DNA from: a bacterium
GTDB taxonomy: Bacteria; Bacteroidota; Bacteroidia; Bacteroidales; Muribaculaceae
Direction: 5' to 3'
Length of the DNA stretch: 57,766 bases
Assembly (NCBI GenBank): GCA_004563195.1
Contig: SFTJ01000017.1
Coordinates: 1-57,766 of the forward strand
Part shown: positions 25,751 to 33,938 of the stretch, one piece after another
Position numbering within the stretch: the stretch's first letter is position 1
Layout of the letters: the number at the start of each line of letters is the position of its first letter
The notes under the pieces: generated by a model
What the model saw: only the letters and a program-made list of their open reading frames with translations
Databases searched by the model: none
What the model was told of the DNA's origin: nothing
Position numbers and translations under genes: made by a program

Positions 25751-26767
25751 TTAATTCTTGTTGATGAAAATCGATTCGTAGATTTTTACGTATTGGTCGG
25801 TGGCTACCTCGAGGTCGCGGCGTGTTACCGATTCGTGAGGCGTGTGAGCCACCGTTATTGAGCCCGGACCACATAGCATCTTTTGCTCGAAGCAAGTGAG
25901 GTGCGGAGCGTCGCTGCCGAATGCCACTGTGGTGGTGGGAATGCCGTCGACGGTGAGGAATCGGGTGGGAGTGTCGCCACCGAGTGCCTGCACGCTCACA
26001 TATTTTCGCCACGGCTCTTCGCCTTGGGTAATGCCCGCCATAAGGTCGGTGACAAACTTGTCGGAAGCAAATGTGGTGCGGAAATAAATGCGGCAACTAA
26101 GGTGATTGCTCAGAATGTTTTGGGGATTATCGCTGATGAGTTTGCCCACATTCCAAGTGGTGGGCCCCAAAATTGCGTCGTTAGGAATCTCCACCGAGCG
26201 GATGAAATTGATAAGGTTGATAAAGTTGTCGACAGCCGAGATGCCGCGTTCGGGGTATCCCGAGTGGCAGCTGATGCCGGTGATATCTATTTGAAATGCT
26301 TTGGTGCCCTTGGCAGCCGACACCATAGCATTGTCGGTGGGTTCGCCCACGAGCAGATATTTGGCGCCTGCATGTGTCTTTGCAAAATGCTTTGCTCCAA
26401 ACGAGCCGGTTTCCTCGCCGGCGAGGAGCAGCAATCCGAAATTGCTGTAGCCGCGCTGCTCGAGTACGAGGCAAGCCTGATAGAGCGACCAAATCTGCCC
26501 TTTGGCATCGCAAGTGCCTCTGCCGCGGAAAGTTTCGCCGTCGAATTGTGGAGCGATGTAGGGAGGCACGGTGTCGAGGTGCGTGCAGAACACTATCTGC
26601 GGGTCGCCCCAACTGAAAAGCAAGTTGAGCGTGCCATCGCCCACTTCCATGATTTCTACCGAGCTTTGCGGTGTGACGAGTTCCTTGGCAAGAAACTCAG
26701 CCAACTCGCGCTCCTGCGATGACGTAGAGTCGATAGAAAGCATCTTTATAAACCTATTGTAATCCAT
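25751..26767 (-). CDS. M20 metallopeptidase, probable succinyl-diaminopimelate desuccinylase (dapE/argE family)
   Basis: A 338-residue two-zinc M20 enzyme with HLDTVPPYI (metal His and Asp), FRGRGTCDAKGQ (bridging Asp), LLLAGEETGSFGA (general-base Glu pair) and a late AHTPHESV metal His. Its sequence is between DapE and ArgE. As first gene of an operon with lysC, dapB, dapA and dapD it most likely removes the succinyl group from N-succinyl-LL-diaminopimelate; acetylornithine deacetylase is the alternative. It follows the lysine-type attenuator at 26866-27118. Confidence 0.87.
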   Translation of the reverse strand: MDYNRFIKMLSIDSTSSQERELAEFLAKELVTPQSSVEIMEVGDGTLNLLFSWGDPQIVFCTHLDTVPPYIAPQFDGETFRGRGTCDAKGQIWSLYQACLVLEQRGYSNFGLLLLAGEETGSFGAKHFAKTHAGAKYLLVGEPTDNAMVSAAKGTKAFQIDITGISCHSGYPERGISAVDNFINLINFIRSVEIPNDAILGPTTWNVGKLISDNPQNILSNHLSCRIYFRTTFASDKFVTDLMAGITQGEEPWRKYVSVQALGGDTPTRFLTVDGIPTTTVAFGSDAPHLTCFEQKMLCGPGSITVAHTPHESVTRRDLEVATDQYVKIYESIFINKN

Positions 26768-26865
26768 CTTTTTTCAAAAAAATATTACTCTGTTTTTATT
26801 CTTGTCTTATCATAGTTTATTTTAATCTTCGTCGCTAATGGCTTTTAGTGGCTATTGACAATTTC

Positions 26866-26900
26866 AAAAAAAGAGCAACTCCACTCACATGGGGCTGCTC
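26866..26900 (-). terminator. attenuator terminator upstream of the lysine operon
   Basis: On the minus strand GAGCAGCCCCA (26900 to 26890) pairs with TGGAGTTGCTC (26883 to 26873), with one mismatch and one G-U pair, a 6-nt loop and then T7 (26872 to 26866). It lies about 100 nt before the first structural gene, after the leader ORF. Confidence 0.8.
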
Positions 26901-26970
26901 CTAAAAGTAAATTGTTAATAAAATGTCATGATAATGTCCAAATCATAAAAAATTTACAAACACACGCCCC
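26891..26970 (-). promoter_or_regulatory. lysine-operon antiterminator helix
   Basis: On the minus strand GGGGC (26970 to 26966), which begins in the leader stop codon, can pair with GCCCC (26895 to 26891) of the terminator's first arm. Nested inside, GTAAATT (26957 to 26951) pairs with AATTTAC (26913 to 26907), and ATGAT/ATCAT forms an inner hairpin. This long helix excludes the terminator. Confidence 0.6.
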
Positions 26971-27026
26971 TAACAGACTGAAGCCTGTTTTATCTGTTTG
27001 ACGATATGTTTGAATGATTTGTACAT
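26970..27026 (-). CDS. lysine-operon leader peptide (attenuator)
   Basis: ATG at 27026 opens an 18-codon ORF, MYKSFKHIVKQIKQASVC, ending TAG at 26970. Four of its codons are AAA (Lys). It lies about 55 nt after the predicted transcription start and before mutually exclusive antiterminator and terminator structures. Lys enrichment is modest, but the position and structures fit a lysine-sensing leader for the dap/lysC operon. Confidence 0.7.
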   Translation of the reverse strand: MYKSFKHIVKQIKQASVC

Positions 27027-27086
27027 TACTTAAAAAAATTGGTTGTTATTTAGCTACAAAAAAACCATTAGGTTAGAAAACCACTG

Positions 27087-27118
27087 CAAAAATATTATGC
27101 ATCAATCATATTTGCAAA
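27087..27118 (-). promoter_or_regulatory. promoter of the lysine operon
   Basis: On the minus strand TTTG (27118 to 27115), 20 nt, then TATTTTTG (27094 to 27087) match the Bacteroidetes -33/-7 consensus with the same 20-nt spacing as the ilv promoter. Start of transcription is predicted near 27081, giving a leader of about 310 nt. Confidence 0.8.
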
Positions 27119-27168
27119 TATTTTCACAATTTTACATTTCTTTAGAGATTGGTAGCATTTTTTTGCGA

Positions 27169-28167
27169 TTACTTAATGCCACATTCCTTCAACAGTTCTT
27201 TTGTAGTACCATGACGTTTACCATTAAGAGCGTCGAGCCATTTATTTAAGTTGTTGAACTTCATCTTCGAAGCCGCGCGGTCGAAATTTTCGGGATTGGT
27301 GATGCGAGTGAACACCACGCGCTGAATGCGAGTGCGGGGGCAGGTGGCAATGCCATAACCGGCATTCACAGGGTCGTCGGTGGGACCATTACTGCTCCAG
27401 TATTTCACATCGCCGTTATCATCGTAGCCCAAGAACACCACGCTGTGGCCGTGCTCTTGCTCGCTATCGGGATTGTTGTCAACGCCGATAATTGCGCCCG
27501 AGTCGCTGCCGGCAGTTTCGTTTCGATTCCAGAAGATTTTCATAAAGTCGCCGGGTTCGGCTTCAGCCCAAATGCTGTGGTTGCACCACTGCTCATCGGT
27601 GAGATATTTCTCATCTTTCGATTCGCGCAGTGCTTCGGTCTTGGCGCCGCGAAAGGCTGTGAAGTTGTAGCCCGCCTTGAGTTCAGCCACGAGCACGGCA
27701 AAGCCCGGACCATTGGCATTGGCGCGTCCCCAACAACCCTCGCCATCGCGTTGGTTGAGACCTTTTTCGTTCACCACATCGGTAATGCCCACCAGAGGTT
27801 TGATGTTAAACCACGCCATGCGCGAGATTTTGCCATCGGTGTCCCAAATCAAAAGGGCTTGAATGAAGGCGCCATAGGTAGCGAGTGAGCAAAACGAAGG
27901 AGTGGCTTTCTTGGGGTCGAAATTAGGACGCGGGTCGGCGAGGCGCATATTATAAGCCTCGTTGAAAGCACGCCAAGCACTCTTTTTGAACTCCGGAGTA
28001 GACTTTCGCCCGGTGTAGTATCCGCCGTTTTGCGGAAACGAGTCGACTGCAGCAAGCACGGCATTCTGCCAGGCACGATTTAGCTCGCCGTCCTTAGCCG
28101 ACGACGATAGAGGCATGGCAAGCGCAGCGCATGCGGCAATCATTAGAGTATACACTATTCGTTTCAT
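27169..28167 (-). CDS. secreted protein with papain-like Cys/His/Asn motifs
   Basis: I chose ATG at 28167 (MKRIVYTLMIAACAALAMPL), which gives a signal peptide and 332 residues; the frame is open to 28257 but that part is unlike a signal. The mature protein has TPSFCSLATYGAFIQALL early and EQEHGHSVVFLGYDDNGDVKYWSSNGPTDD late (read in two pieces), a Cys, His and Asn order that resembles papain-like or NlpC/CHAP cysteine peptidases and amidases. No named family is recognised, so a hydrolytic role in the periplasm or outside the cell is inferred. It stands alone upstream of the lysine-operon promoter. Confidence 0.65.
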   Translation of the reverse strand: MKRIVYTLMIAACAALAMPLSSSAKDGELNRAWQNAVLAAVDSFPQNGGYYTGRKSTPEFKKSAWRAFNEAYNMRLADPRPNFDPKKATPSFCSLATYGAFIQALLIWDTDGKISRMAWFNIKPLVGITDVVNEKGLNQRDGEGCWGRANANGPGFAVLVAELKAGYNFTAFRGAKTEALRESKDEKYLTDEQWCNHSIWAEAEPGDFMKIFWNRNETAGSDSGAIIGVDNNPDSEQEHGHSVVFLGYDDNGDVKYWSSNGPTDDPVNAGYGIATCPRTRIQRVVFTRITNPENFDRAASKMKFNNLNKWLDALNGKRHGTTKELLKECGIK

Positions 28168-28369
28168 ATTGTTATAGTTATCGTATTTAATGTGTGTGGT
28201 GAGAGCAAAAGTGCGATAATTGCATAACAAACCATTAAAAACACTTTTCGACTGCAAATCTACACCTTTTTCTTGAAATGAGCACTATATAGGAGATTGA
28301 AACATTGCAAAATGGCGTAATTTATATATAATGTGTAGCAATAATGCGAAATAACCGAGGAAAAATGCT

Positions 28370-28377
28370 TACTTTTG
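28370..28377 (+). promoter_or_regulatory. -7 box abutting the ruvX start codon
   Basis: TACTTTTG ends 5 nt before the ruvX ATG at 28383. Transcription should start at or beside the ATG. The box also argues against the longer frame that opens at 28344. Confidence 0.6.
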
Positions 28378-28382
28378 CAGTT

Positions 28383-28805
28383 ATGGGACGAATATTAGCA
28401 ATAGACTATGGGCGCAAGCGCACAGGTATAGCAGTGACCGACATACTGCAAATAGTGGCAAACGGGCTCGAGACCGTGCCCACTCACACTTTGATGCAAT
28501 ATCTAAAGGACTATGTGAAGCGCGAACCGGTGGACAAGATAGTGATAGGACTGCCCAAGCAGATGAACGGCGAGCAGTCGGAAAGCATGAAATACATCAA
28601 GCCATTTGTGGCACGATTGGCAAAAGAGATGCCCGAGATGCCCGTGGAGATGTATGACGAGCGCTTTACGAGCACCTTGGCGCATAAAGCGATGATCGAC
28701 GGCGGCATGAAAAAGAGCGACCGTCGCGACAAGGCACGCGTCGACAGCATTGCTGCCACCATCATTCTCAACGACTATCTTCAGAGCAAAAGTCGCGGGT
28801 TTTGA
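28383..28805 (+). CDS. ruvX: RuvX/YqgF-family RNase H-fold nuclease
   Basis: YqgF/RuvX proteins have an RNase H fold and act in 16S rRNA 5'-end processing or Holliday-junction resolution. The 140-residue protein starts MGRILAIDYGRKRTGIAVTD (first catalytic Asp at residue 8), continues with VIGLPKQMNGEQSE and VEMYDERFTSTLA, and ends with the last acidic motif KARVDSIAATIILNDYL. I place the start at 28383; an in-frame ATG at 28344 would add 13 residues absent from the family and lies upstream of the promoter box. Confidence 0.93.
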   Translation: MGRILAIDYGRKRTGIAVTDILQIVANGLETVPTHTLMQYLKDYVKREPVDKIVIGLPKQMNGEQSESMKYIKPFVARLAKEMPEMPVEMYDERFTSTLAHKAMIDGGMKKSDRRDKARVDSIAATIILNDYLQSKSRGF

Positions 28806-28826
28806 CAGCGATGAGAAGCATGGAGG

Positions 28827-28858
28827 TTTGAAAATAATGTAAGAAAGTGCTAACTTTG
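28827..28858 (+). promoter_or_regulatory. promoter for tamL
   Basis: TTTG (28827-28830), 20 nt, then TAACTTTG (28851-28858): a full match to the -33/-7 consensus, 25 nt before the tamL ATG. Confidence 0.8.
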
Positions 28859-28883
28859 TGCACATTTTTTTCGAAAACAATAG

Positions 28884-31223
28884 ATGAAACAAAAGAGCAA
28901 CTATATATTGGTGAAGATGCTTGTGGCAGCGTGTGTGATGCTGCTCACGGCGTGTAGCACTACCAAACACGTGCCGGAGGGAAAATATTTGCTCGACGAT
29001 GTGAAGATAAATATCACCGACAAGGATAAAGACACGCCACTCAAGAGTGCTGAGATGATGAATTATCTGCGACAGATACCTAATCATAAGGTGCTTGGTG
29101 GATTGCGTCTGCAATTGGCATTCTACAACCTCAGCGGCAAGGACAGCACCAATTGGTTCAATAAATGGGTGCGCCGCGTGGGTAGCGCTCCGGTAATCTA
29201 CGACCCATCGCTCACCGATGCGAGCGTGAAACAGTTGAGCACCGCTTTGGCAAATAAAGGTTATATGAACTCCACGGTGACTGTCGACACATTGGGAAAT
29301 ATCGATAAAAAACGAATGAAAGTGACCTATAACGTCACCTTCGGCCAGCCACACTATGTGTCGTCGATATCGTATAACATCCCCAACGATACCCTTCGCG
29401 AACTCATTCTTGCCGACTCGGCACAATTTCTTGTGAAGCAAAATTCGGTGTTCGACCGCAATTTGCTCGACGAAGAGCGACAGGGCATAAGCGAGCGATT
29501 GCGCAGCAAGGGCTATTTTGCTTTCAATAAGGAATATATCACATTCACAGCCGACACGGCAGCCGGCGAGAAAAATGTGAATCTCACCATGAATCTTATG
29601 CGCCCCTATCTGAGCGAGAGTATGCCATATTACACCTCGCATCGTCCGTTCTATGTGCGAAATGTGACCTTCGTCACCAGCTATAATCCCGCCACTATGC
29701 ACAATAGCACCGACTTTGATGAAAAAGACCTTGTGTGGCACAATGACTACCGCATATTCTACGGCGACGACCGCTATCTGCGAGCAAGTGTGCTCGAGGA
29801 GAGCTGTTTCATCAGTCCCGGCAAGCAATACAACAGCAAAGACGTAGATCGCACCTACGAAGCGTTCGGCCGACTGGGGATAGTGAAGTTTGTGAACATA
29901 GAACTTGTGCCGGTGGGAGAGATCGACGGCAAGATATGGCTCGATGCCTATGTGCTGCTCTCGCGCACCAAACCGCAGACGGCATCGGTGTCGCTCGAAG
30001 GCACCAACTCGGAGGGCGATTTCGGCTTCGGCGTGGGTCTGGGCTATCAGCACCGCAATGTGTTTAAGGGTTCGGAGATTCTCAATGCCAAGTTTAAGGC
30101 AAGTTACGAAAGCCTCTCGGGCGACCTCTCCGGCTTTATCAACGATAACTACTCGGAATATCAAGCGGAGTTAGGCATACGCTATCCTAAGTTCAAGGCA
30201 CCATTTTTGAAACGCAGTTTCAAGCAGAAGATATTGGCACAGACCGAGTTTGCCCTCAATTTCAACTATCAAGAGCGCCCCGAATACACTCGCGTGATAG
30301 CCGGAGCAGGATGGCGATACCTCTGGAGTGAGCGCACCAACAAGACCCGCCACACCTTTAATCTTATGGACCTCAACTATGTGAATCTGCCCAAGAGCAA
30401 GAGCAGTTTCATCGAAAACATAAGCAATCCGCTGCTTCGCTATTCCTATGAGGACCACTTGATTATGCGCATGGGTTACAGCTATTATCACAGCAATAAG
30501 AAAGAAGCAAACATGATGCGCAAGCTCTATCAGCCCGATGTCTACACCATAAGAGTGGCAACCGAGACAGCAGGTAACTTGCTCTACGGCATATCTAATC
30601 TTATAGGACAAGACAAGGAAGACGGCACATATAAAGTGGTGGGAATCAACTACTCGCAATACTTTAAGGTAGATGCCGACTACTCCTTCACGCATAGCTT
30701 CAACCCCAAGAGCAGCTTAGCCTTCCATGTGGGAGTGGGAGCAGCCATGCCTTATGGCAACAGCAAGGTGCTGCCGTTCGAAAAACGCTTCTATGCCGGT
30801 GGCGCCAATAGCGTGCGCGGCTGGGGAGTGCGCACATTAGGCCCCGGCAGCTACTTCGCCACCAACTCCGTCAACAGCTTCATCTATCAGTGCGGCGATA
30901 TTCGCCTCGACCTCAATTTGGAGTATCGCGCCAAACTCTTCTGGGTGCTCGAACTCGGCGCATTTATCGATGCCGGAAACATCTGGACCATAAGAGAATA
31001 TGAAGACCAGCCCGGCGGTGTGTTTAAGTTCAACAAATTCTACGAGCAGATAGCCCTCAGCTACGGACTCGGCATAAGAATGGACTTCACCTACTTCCTG
31101 CTGCGATTGGATGTGGGTATGAAGGCGCATAACCCCGCATCGGGTCAGGAGCGCTGGCCATTGTTGCATCCCGATTGGGGTCGCGACTCGGCATTCCACT
31201 TCTCGGTGGGCTATCCGTTCTGA
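28884..31223 (+). CDS. tamL: TamL-type BamA/TamA outer-membrane lipoprotein
   Basis: A 779-residue Omp85-family protein. It begins with a lipoprotein signal (lipobox LTAC, Cys near residue 24), continues with POTRA-like repeats (about 30-370) and ends in a C-terminal beta-barrel (about 390-779), with FYAGGANSVRGWGVRTLGPG as the conserved surrogate of the barrel VRG/F box and a terminal Phe in FSVGYPF. Lipid-anchored TamA relatives of this kind (TamL) are typical of Bacteroidetes and work with TamB in outer-membrane assembly. tamB is not in the window. It has its own consensus promoter. Confidence 0.9.
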   Translation: MKQKSNYILVKMLVAACVMLLTACSTTKHVPEGKYLLDDVKINITDKDKDTPLKSAEMMNYLRQIPNHKVLGGLRLQLAFYNLSGKDSTNWFNKWVRRVGSAPVIYDPSLTDASVKQLSTALANKGYMNSTVTVDTLGNIDKKRMKVTYNVTFGQPHYVSSISYNIPNDTLRELILADSAQFLVKQNSVFDRNLLDEERQGISERLRSKGYFAFNKEYITFTADTAAGEKNVNLTMNLMRPYLSESMPYYTSHRPFYVRNVTFVTSYNPATMHNSTDFDEKDLVWHNDYRIFYGDDRYLRASVLEESCFISPGKQYNSKDVDRTYEAFGRLGIVKFVNIELVPVGEIDGKIWLDAYVLLSRTKPQTASVSLEGTNSEGDFGFGVGLGYQHRNVFKGSEILNAKFKASYESLSGDLSGFINDNYSEYQAELGIRYPKFKAPFLKRSFKQKILAQTEFALNFNYQERPEYTRVIAGAGWRYLWSERTNKTRHTFNLMDLNYVNLPKSKSSFIENISNPLLRYSYEDHLIMRMGYSYYHSNKKEANMMRKLYQPDVYTIRVATETAGNLLYGISNLIGQDKEDGTYKVVGINYSQYFKVDADYSFTHSFNPKSSLAFHVGVGAAMPYGNSKVLPFEKRFYAGGANSVRGWGVRTLGPGSYFATNSVNSFIYQCGDIRLDLNLEYRAKLFWVLELGAFIDAGNIWTIREYEDQPGGVFKFNKFYEQIALSYGLGIRMDFTYFLLRLDVGMKAHNPASGQERWPLLHPDWGRDSAFHFSVGYPF

Positions 31224-31299
31224 TGGCAGCTGATGCATAAGACGGCAACGAGATTTATTTCAACAAATATAGAAAAACCGAAATTAAGATATAAGAAGT

Positions 31300-31959
31300 A
31301 TGAAAAAGTTAGTGATTTTTGACCTCGACGGCACATTGATTAACTCAATAGAAGACCTGGGTCAAGCAGCAAATTATGCATTAAGCAAAAACGGTTTCCC
31401 CACTCACAGCTTGGCAAGTTATCCATTTTTTGTGGGCAATGGAGTGCGCAATCTCATCCGCAAGGCACTGCCCGAGGAAAACCGCAACGACACCACCATC
31501 GACAGCCTTTTGAAAGACTTTAAGGAATATTACGACGACCATAATGTGGACTCCACCAAGCCCTACGATGGCATAATGGAGCTGCTGAAGCAGCTCCAAG
31601 AGCAAGGCGTGAAGTTGGCAGTGGCATCGAACAAATATCAGAAAGCCACCGAAAAGATAGTGTCGCAACTCTTCCCCGACATAAAATTTGTGTCGGTGCA
31701 AGGACAGCAAGATGGCGTGAACGTAAAGCCCGACCCGTCGATAGTGTTCAATATATTGGGAGTGGCGTTGGTGCCAAAGGCCGAGGTGCTCTATGTGGGC
31801 GACTCAGGCGTGGATATGGAGACCGCTCGTCGTGCATGCGTCGACTCGGTGGGCGTGACATGGGGATTTCGCAGCGAGAAAGAACTGAACGAATATCATG
31901 CCGACCGCATAGTGCATCGCGCATCCGATATTTTCGACATAGTGATGGATGTGAAGTGA
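31300..31959 (+). CDS. HAD-family phosphatase, phosphoglycolate phosphatase-like
   Basis: A 219-residue HAD hydrolase with FDLDGTLINS (nucleophile Asp8, acid Asp10), a helical cap, VASNKYQKAT (motif II), KPDPS (motif III Lys) and YVGDSGVDMETA (motif IV). It most resembles Gph, which removes phosphate from 2-phosphoglycolate, but HAD substrate range is broad. It follows tamL after 76 nt and may be co-transcribed. Confidence 0.85.
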   Translation: MKKLVIFDLDGTLINSIEDLGQAANYALSKNGFPTHSLASYPFFVGNGVRNLIRKALPEENRNDTTIDSLLKDFKEYYDDHNVDSTKPYDGIMELLKQLQEQGVKLAVASNKYQKATEKIVSQLFPDIKFVSVQGQQDGVNVKPDPSIVFNILGVALVPKAEVLYVGDSGVDMETARRACVDSVGVTWGFRSEKELNEYHADRIVHRASDIFDIVMDVK

Positions 31960-32051
31960 CACAAGCCCTATGGCAAGGCAGCAATAAATTCAGACGAAAC
32001 GAGGCAAACGATGAAAATTGCCGAAATGTTAAACAAATTTAAAGCAGATTG

Positions 32052-32082
32052 TTGCCGACCTACGAAATTTGTAGTAACTTTG
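32052..32082 (+). promoter_or_regulatory. promoter for the AspT-type transporter
   Basis: TTG at 32052-32054 (after a preceding TTG at 32049) is followed after 20 nt by TAACTTTG (32075-32082), 69 nt before the transporter ATG. Confidence 0.7.
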
Positions 32083-32151
32083 TAGAGAAATTAAGTCGGA
32101 ATCAGGCGATAACAAGTATATTAAATGTTTCACAATAAAAGTTTTTAAAGA

Positions 32152-33828
32152 ATGAATTGGATAGTAGATTTGTTTACAGGCACATCGATAGCCCATTCAA
32201 TCTTGGTTTACGCATTGGTCATAGCATGTGGTGTGATCTTGGGTAAAATGAAGATATTCGGAGTCTCGCTGGGTACGACCTTCGTACTTTTTGTGGGTAT
32301 TCTGTTGGGCCATTTAGGTTTGACTGTAGATGCTAATGTACTGCACTTCATCAGAGAGTTTGGTCTCATCTTGTTTATCTTCTCCATAGGTATGCAGGTG
32401 GGTCCCGGATTCTTCTCGTCGTTTAAGAAGGGCGGTTTGATGATGAACGGCTTGGCAATGTTGCTGATAGGCCTGAACATCGTGGTAGCGCTGTGCATCT
32501 ATTATGGTGTGGGCAATGTGCGCATCACCGATATGGTGGGTATCCTGTCGGGAGCGGTGACCAACACCCCGGGACTTGGTGCAGCACAACAGACCCTTCT
32601 CGAGACCAAAGGCGAAGCGGCAGTGGCGCTCAACGAAGCAATGTCGATGGGTTATGCGGCAGCATATCCTCTCGGTGTGGTAGGTATCATCTTATCGATG
32701 ATTTTGGTTAAAGTGTTCTTCGGAATCAAGATAGAGGAAGAGAGCCGCAATTTCGAAGAAGATAGCGAGGACAGCTACTTGAAGCCGCACGTTATCACCC
32801 TCGAAGTGACCAATAAACTTATCAACGGCGTTACCGTGAAGCGTTTCCACGATATGATCGACCGTAACTTCGTGATTTCGCGTTTGCGCAAGGTAGACGG
32901 CAGTCTCATTATTCCTAAGTCCGACACAGTGCTCGAGGTCAACGACAAATTGCTCGTGGTAATGTCGCAACAAGATGAAGAAGCGTTCACCATGTTTGTG
33001 GGACCAAAGATAGAGATGGACTGGGAAACCGACGAAACCCAAGTGTTCTCGCGCCGCATTGTGGTAACCAACAGCCAGTATGTGGGCCGCAAATTGGGTA
33101 GCTTGCGCTTGCACAAAGGTTATCGCTTGAATGCCACTCGCGTAAATCGTGCCGGTGTGGACCTCTTTGCTCGTCCTAACTTGAGCCTTCAGATAGGCGA
33201 CCGCATCACAGTGGTGGGTGGTCTTGATGATATCAACCGTTTGGCTCAAAAACTCGGTAACTCGCTCCGTCGCCTTAACGAGCCTAACATGTTCACCATG
33301 TTCGTGGGTATTTTCTTGGGTATTATCCTCGGTTCAATTCCAATCTTCGTGCCCGGAATGAGCGTTCCTATGAAGTTGGGTCTTGCCGGTGGACCACTTG
33401 TAGTGGCAATCTTGGTGAGCCGCTTCGGATATAAACTCAAATTGGTGACCTACACCACCAGTGCAGCCAACTTGCTTCTGCGCGAGATAGGTATCTGCCT
33501 CTTCTTGGCATCGGTGGGTATTGCAGCAGGTAAGGACTTTGCCGCCACCGTATTCAATACACAAGGTGCTCTGTGGGTGCTCTATGGTTTCCTTATCACC
33601 ATGATTCCAATGTTGGTGGTAGGCATCTTGGCACGCTGGCGCTATAAGCTCAACTATTGCACCATCACCGGTTTGCTTTCGGGTGCTTCGACCGACCCCC
33701 CTGCATTGGCTTATGCCAACAAGGTGGCTAACAACGACGCTCCGGCAGTAGCATATTCTACTGTTTATCCGTTGACTATGTTCCTGCGTGTGATTTCGGC
33801 TCAGTTGCTGGTATTGCTCTTGGCTTAG
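32152..33828 (+). CDS. AspT/YidE-family transporter with two TrkA-C domains
   Basis: A 558-residue membrane protein with two five-to-six-helix repeats (about 1-185 and 385-558), each holding the duplicated AspT motif (GAVTNTPGLGAAQQ near residue 140 and GLLSGASTDPPALAYAN near 510). Between them lie two TrkA-C-type soluble domains (about 205-385). The family (aspartate:alanine exchanger, YidE, YbjL) moves small carboxylates or amino acids; the substrate is unknown. It has a consensus promoter and a terminator, so it is a single-gene unit. Confidence 0.9.
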   Translation: MNWIVDLFTGTSIAHSILVYALVIACGVILGKMKIFGVSLGTTFVLFVGILLGHLGLTVDANVLHFIREFGLILFIFSIGMQVGPGFFSSFKKGGLMMNGLAMLLIGLNIVVALCIYYGVGNVRITDMVGILSGAVTNTPGLGAAQQTLLETKGEAAVALNEAMSMGYAAAYPLGVVGIILSMILVKVFFGIKIEEESRNFEEDSEDSYLKPHVITLEVTNKLINGVTVKRFHDMIDRNFVISRLRKVDGSLIIPKSDTVLEVNDKLLVVMSQQDEEAFTMFVGPKIEMDWETDETQVFSRRIVVTNSQYVGRKLGSLRLHKGYRLNATRVNRAGVDLFARPNLSLQIGDRITVVGGLDDINRLAQKLGNSLRRLNEPNMFTMFVGIFLGIILGSIPIFVPGMSVPMKLGLAGGPLVVAILVSRFGYKLKLVTYTTSAANLLLREIGICLFLASVGIAAGKDFAATVFNTQGALWVLYGFLITMIPMLVVGILARWRYKLNYCTITGLLSGASTDPPALAYANKVANNDAPAVAYSTVYPLTMFLRVISAQLLVLLLA

Positions 33829-33864
33829 GAAAAGATTTTTTGATAAATAAGAATATGATAGTGG

Positions 33865-33901
33865 TGCAGAACTTGTCGACGATGGGTTCTGCATCGTTTT
33901 T
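33865..33901 (+). terminator. intrinsic terminator after the AspT-type gene
   Basis: TGCAGAAC (33865-33872) pairs perfectly with GTTCTGCA (33886-33893), followed by TCGTTTTT. Only 38 nt separate it from the next start codon, and no good -7 box was seen between, so partial read-through is possible. Confidence 0.75.
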
Positions 33902-33938
33902 AAGCTACAAAAAACATTAAAGACGTAAAACCAAAGAA

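Noticed and set aside
26768..27086. L-box lysine riboswitch before the lysine operon
   Set aside because: The leader is AT-rich and lacks the conserved multi-helix core; the leader ORF with a terminator explains the region better.
28503..30164. 553-codon minus-strand frame opposite ruvX and tamL
   Set aside because: It is antisense to two well-supported genes, is rich in His, Ala and Val runs without family motifs, and follows the mirror of their codon pattern.
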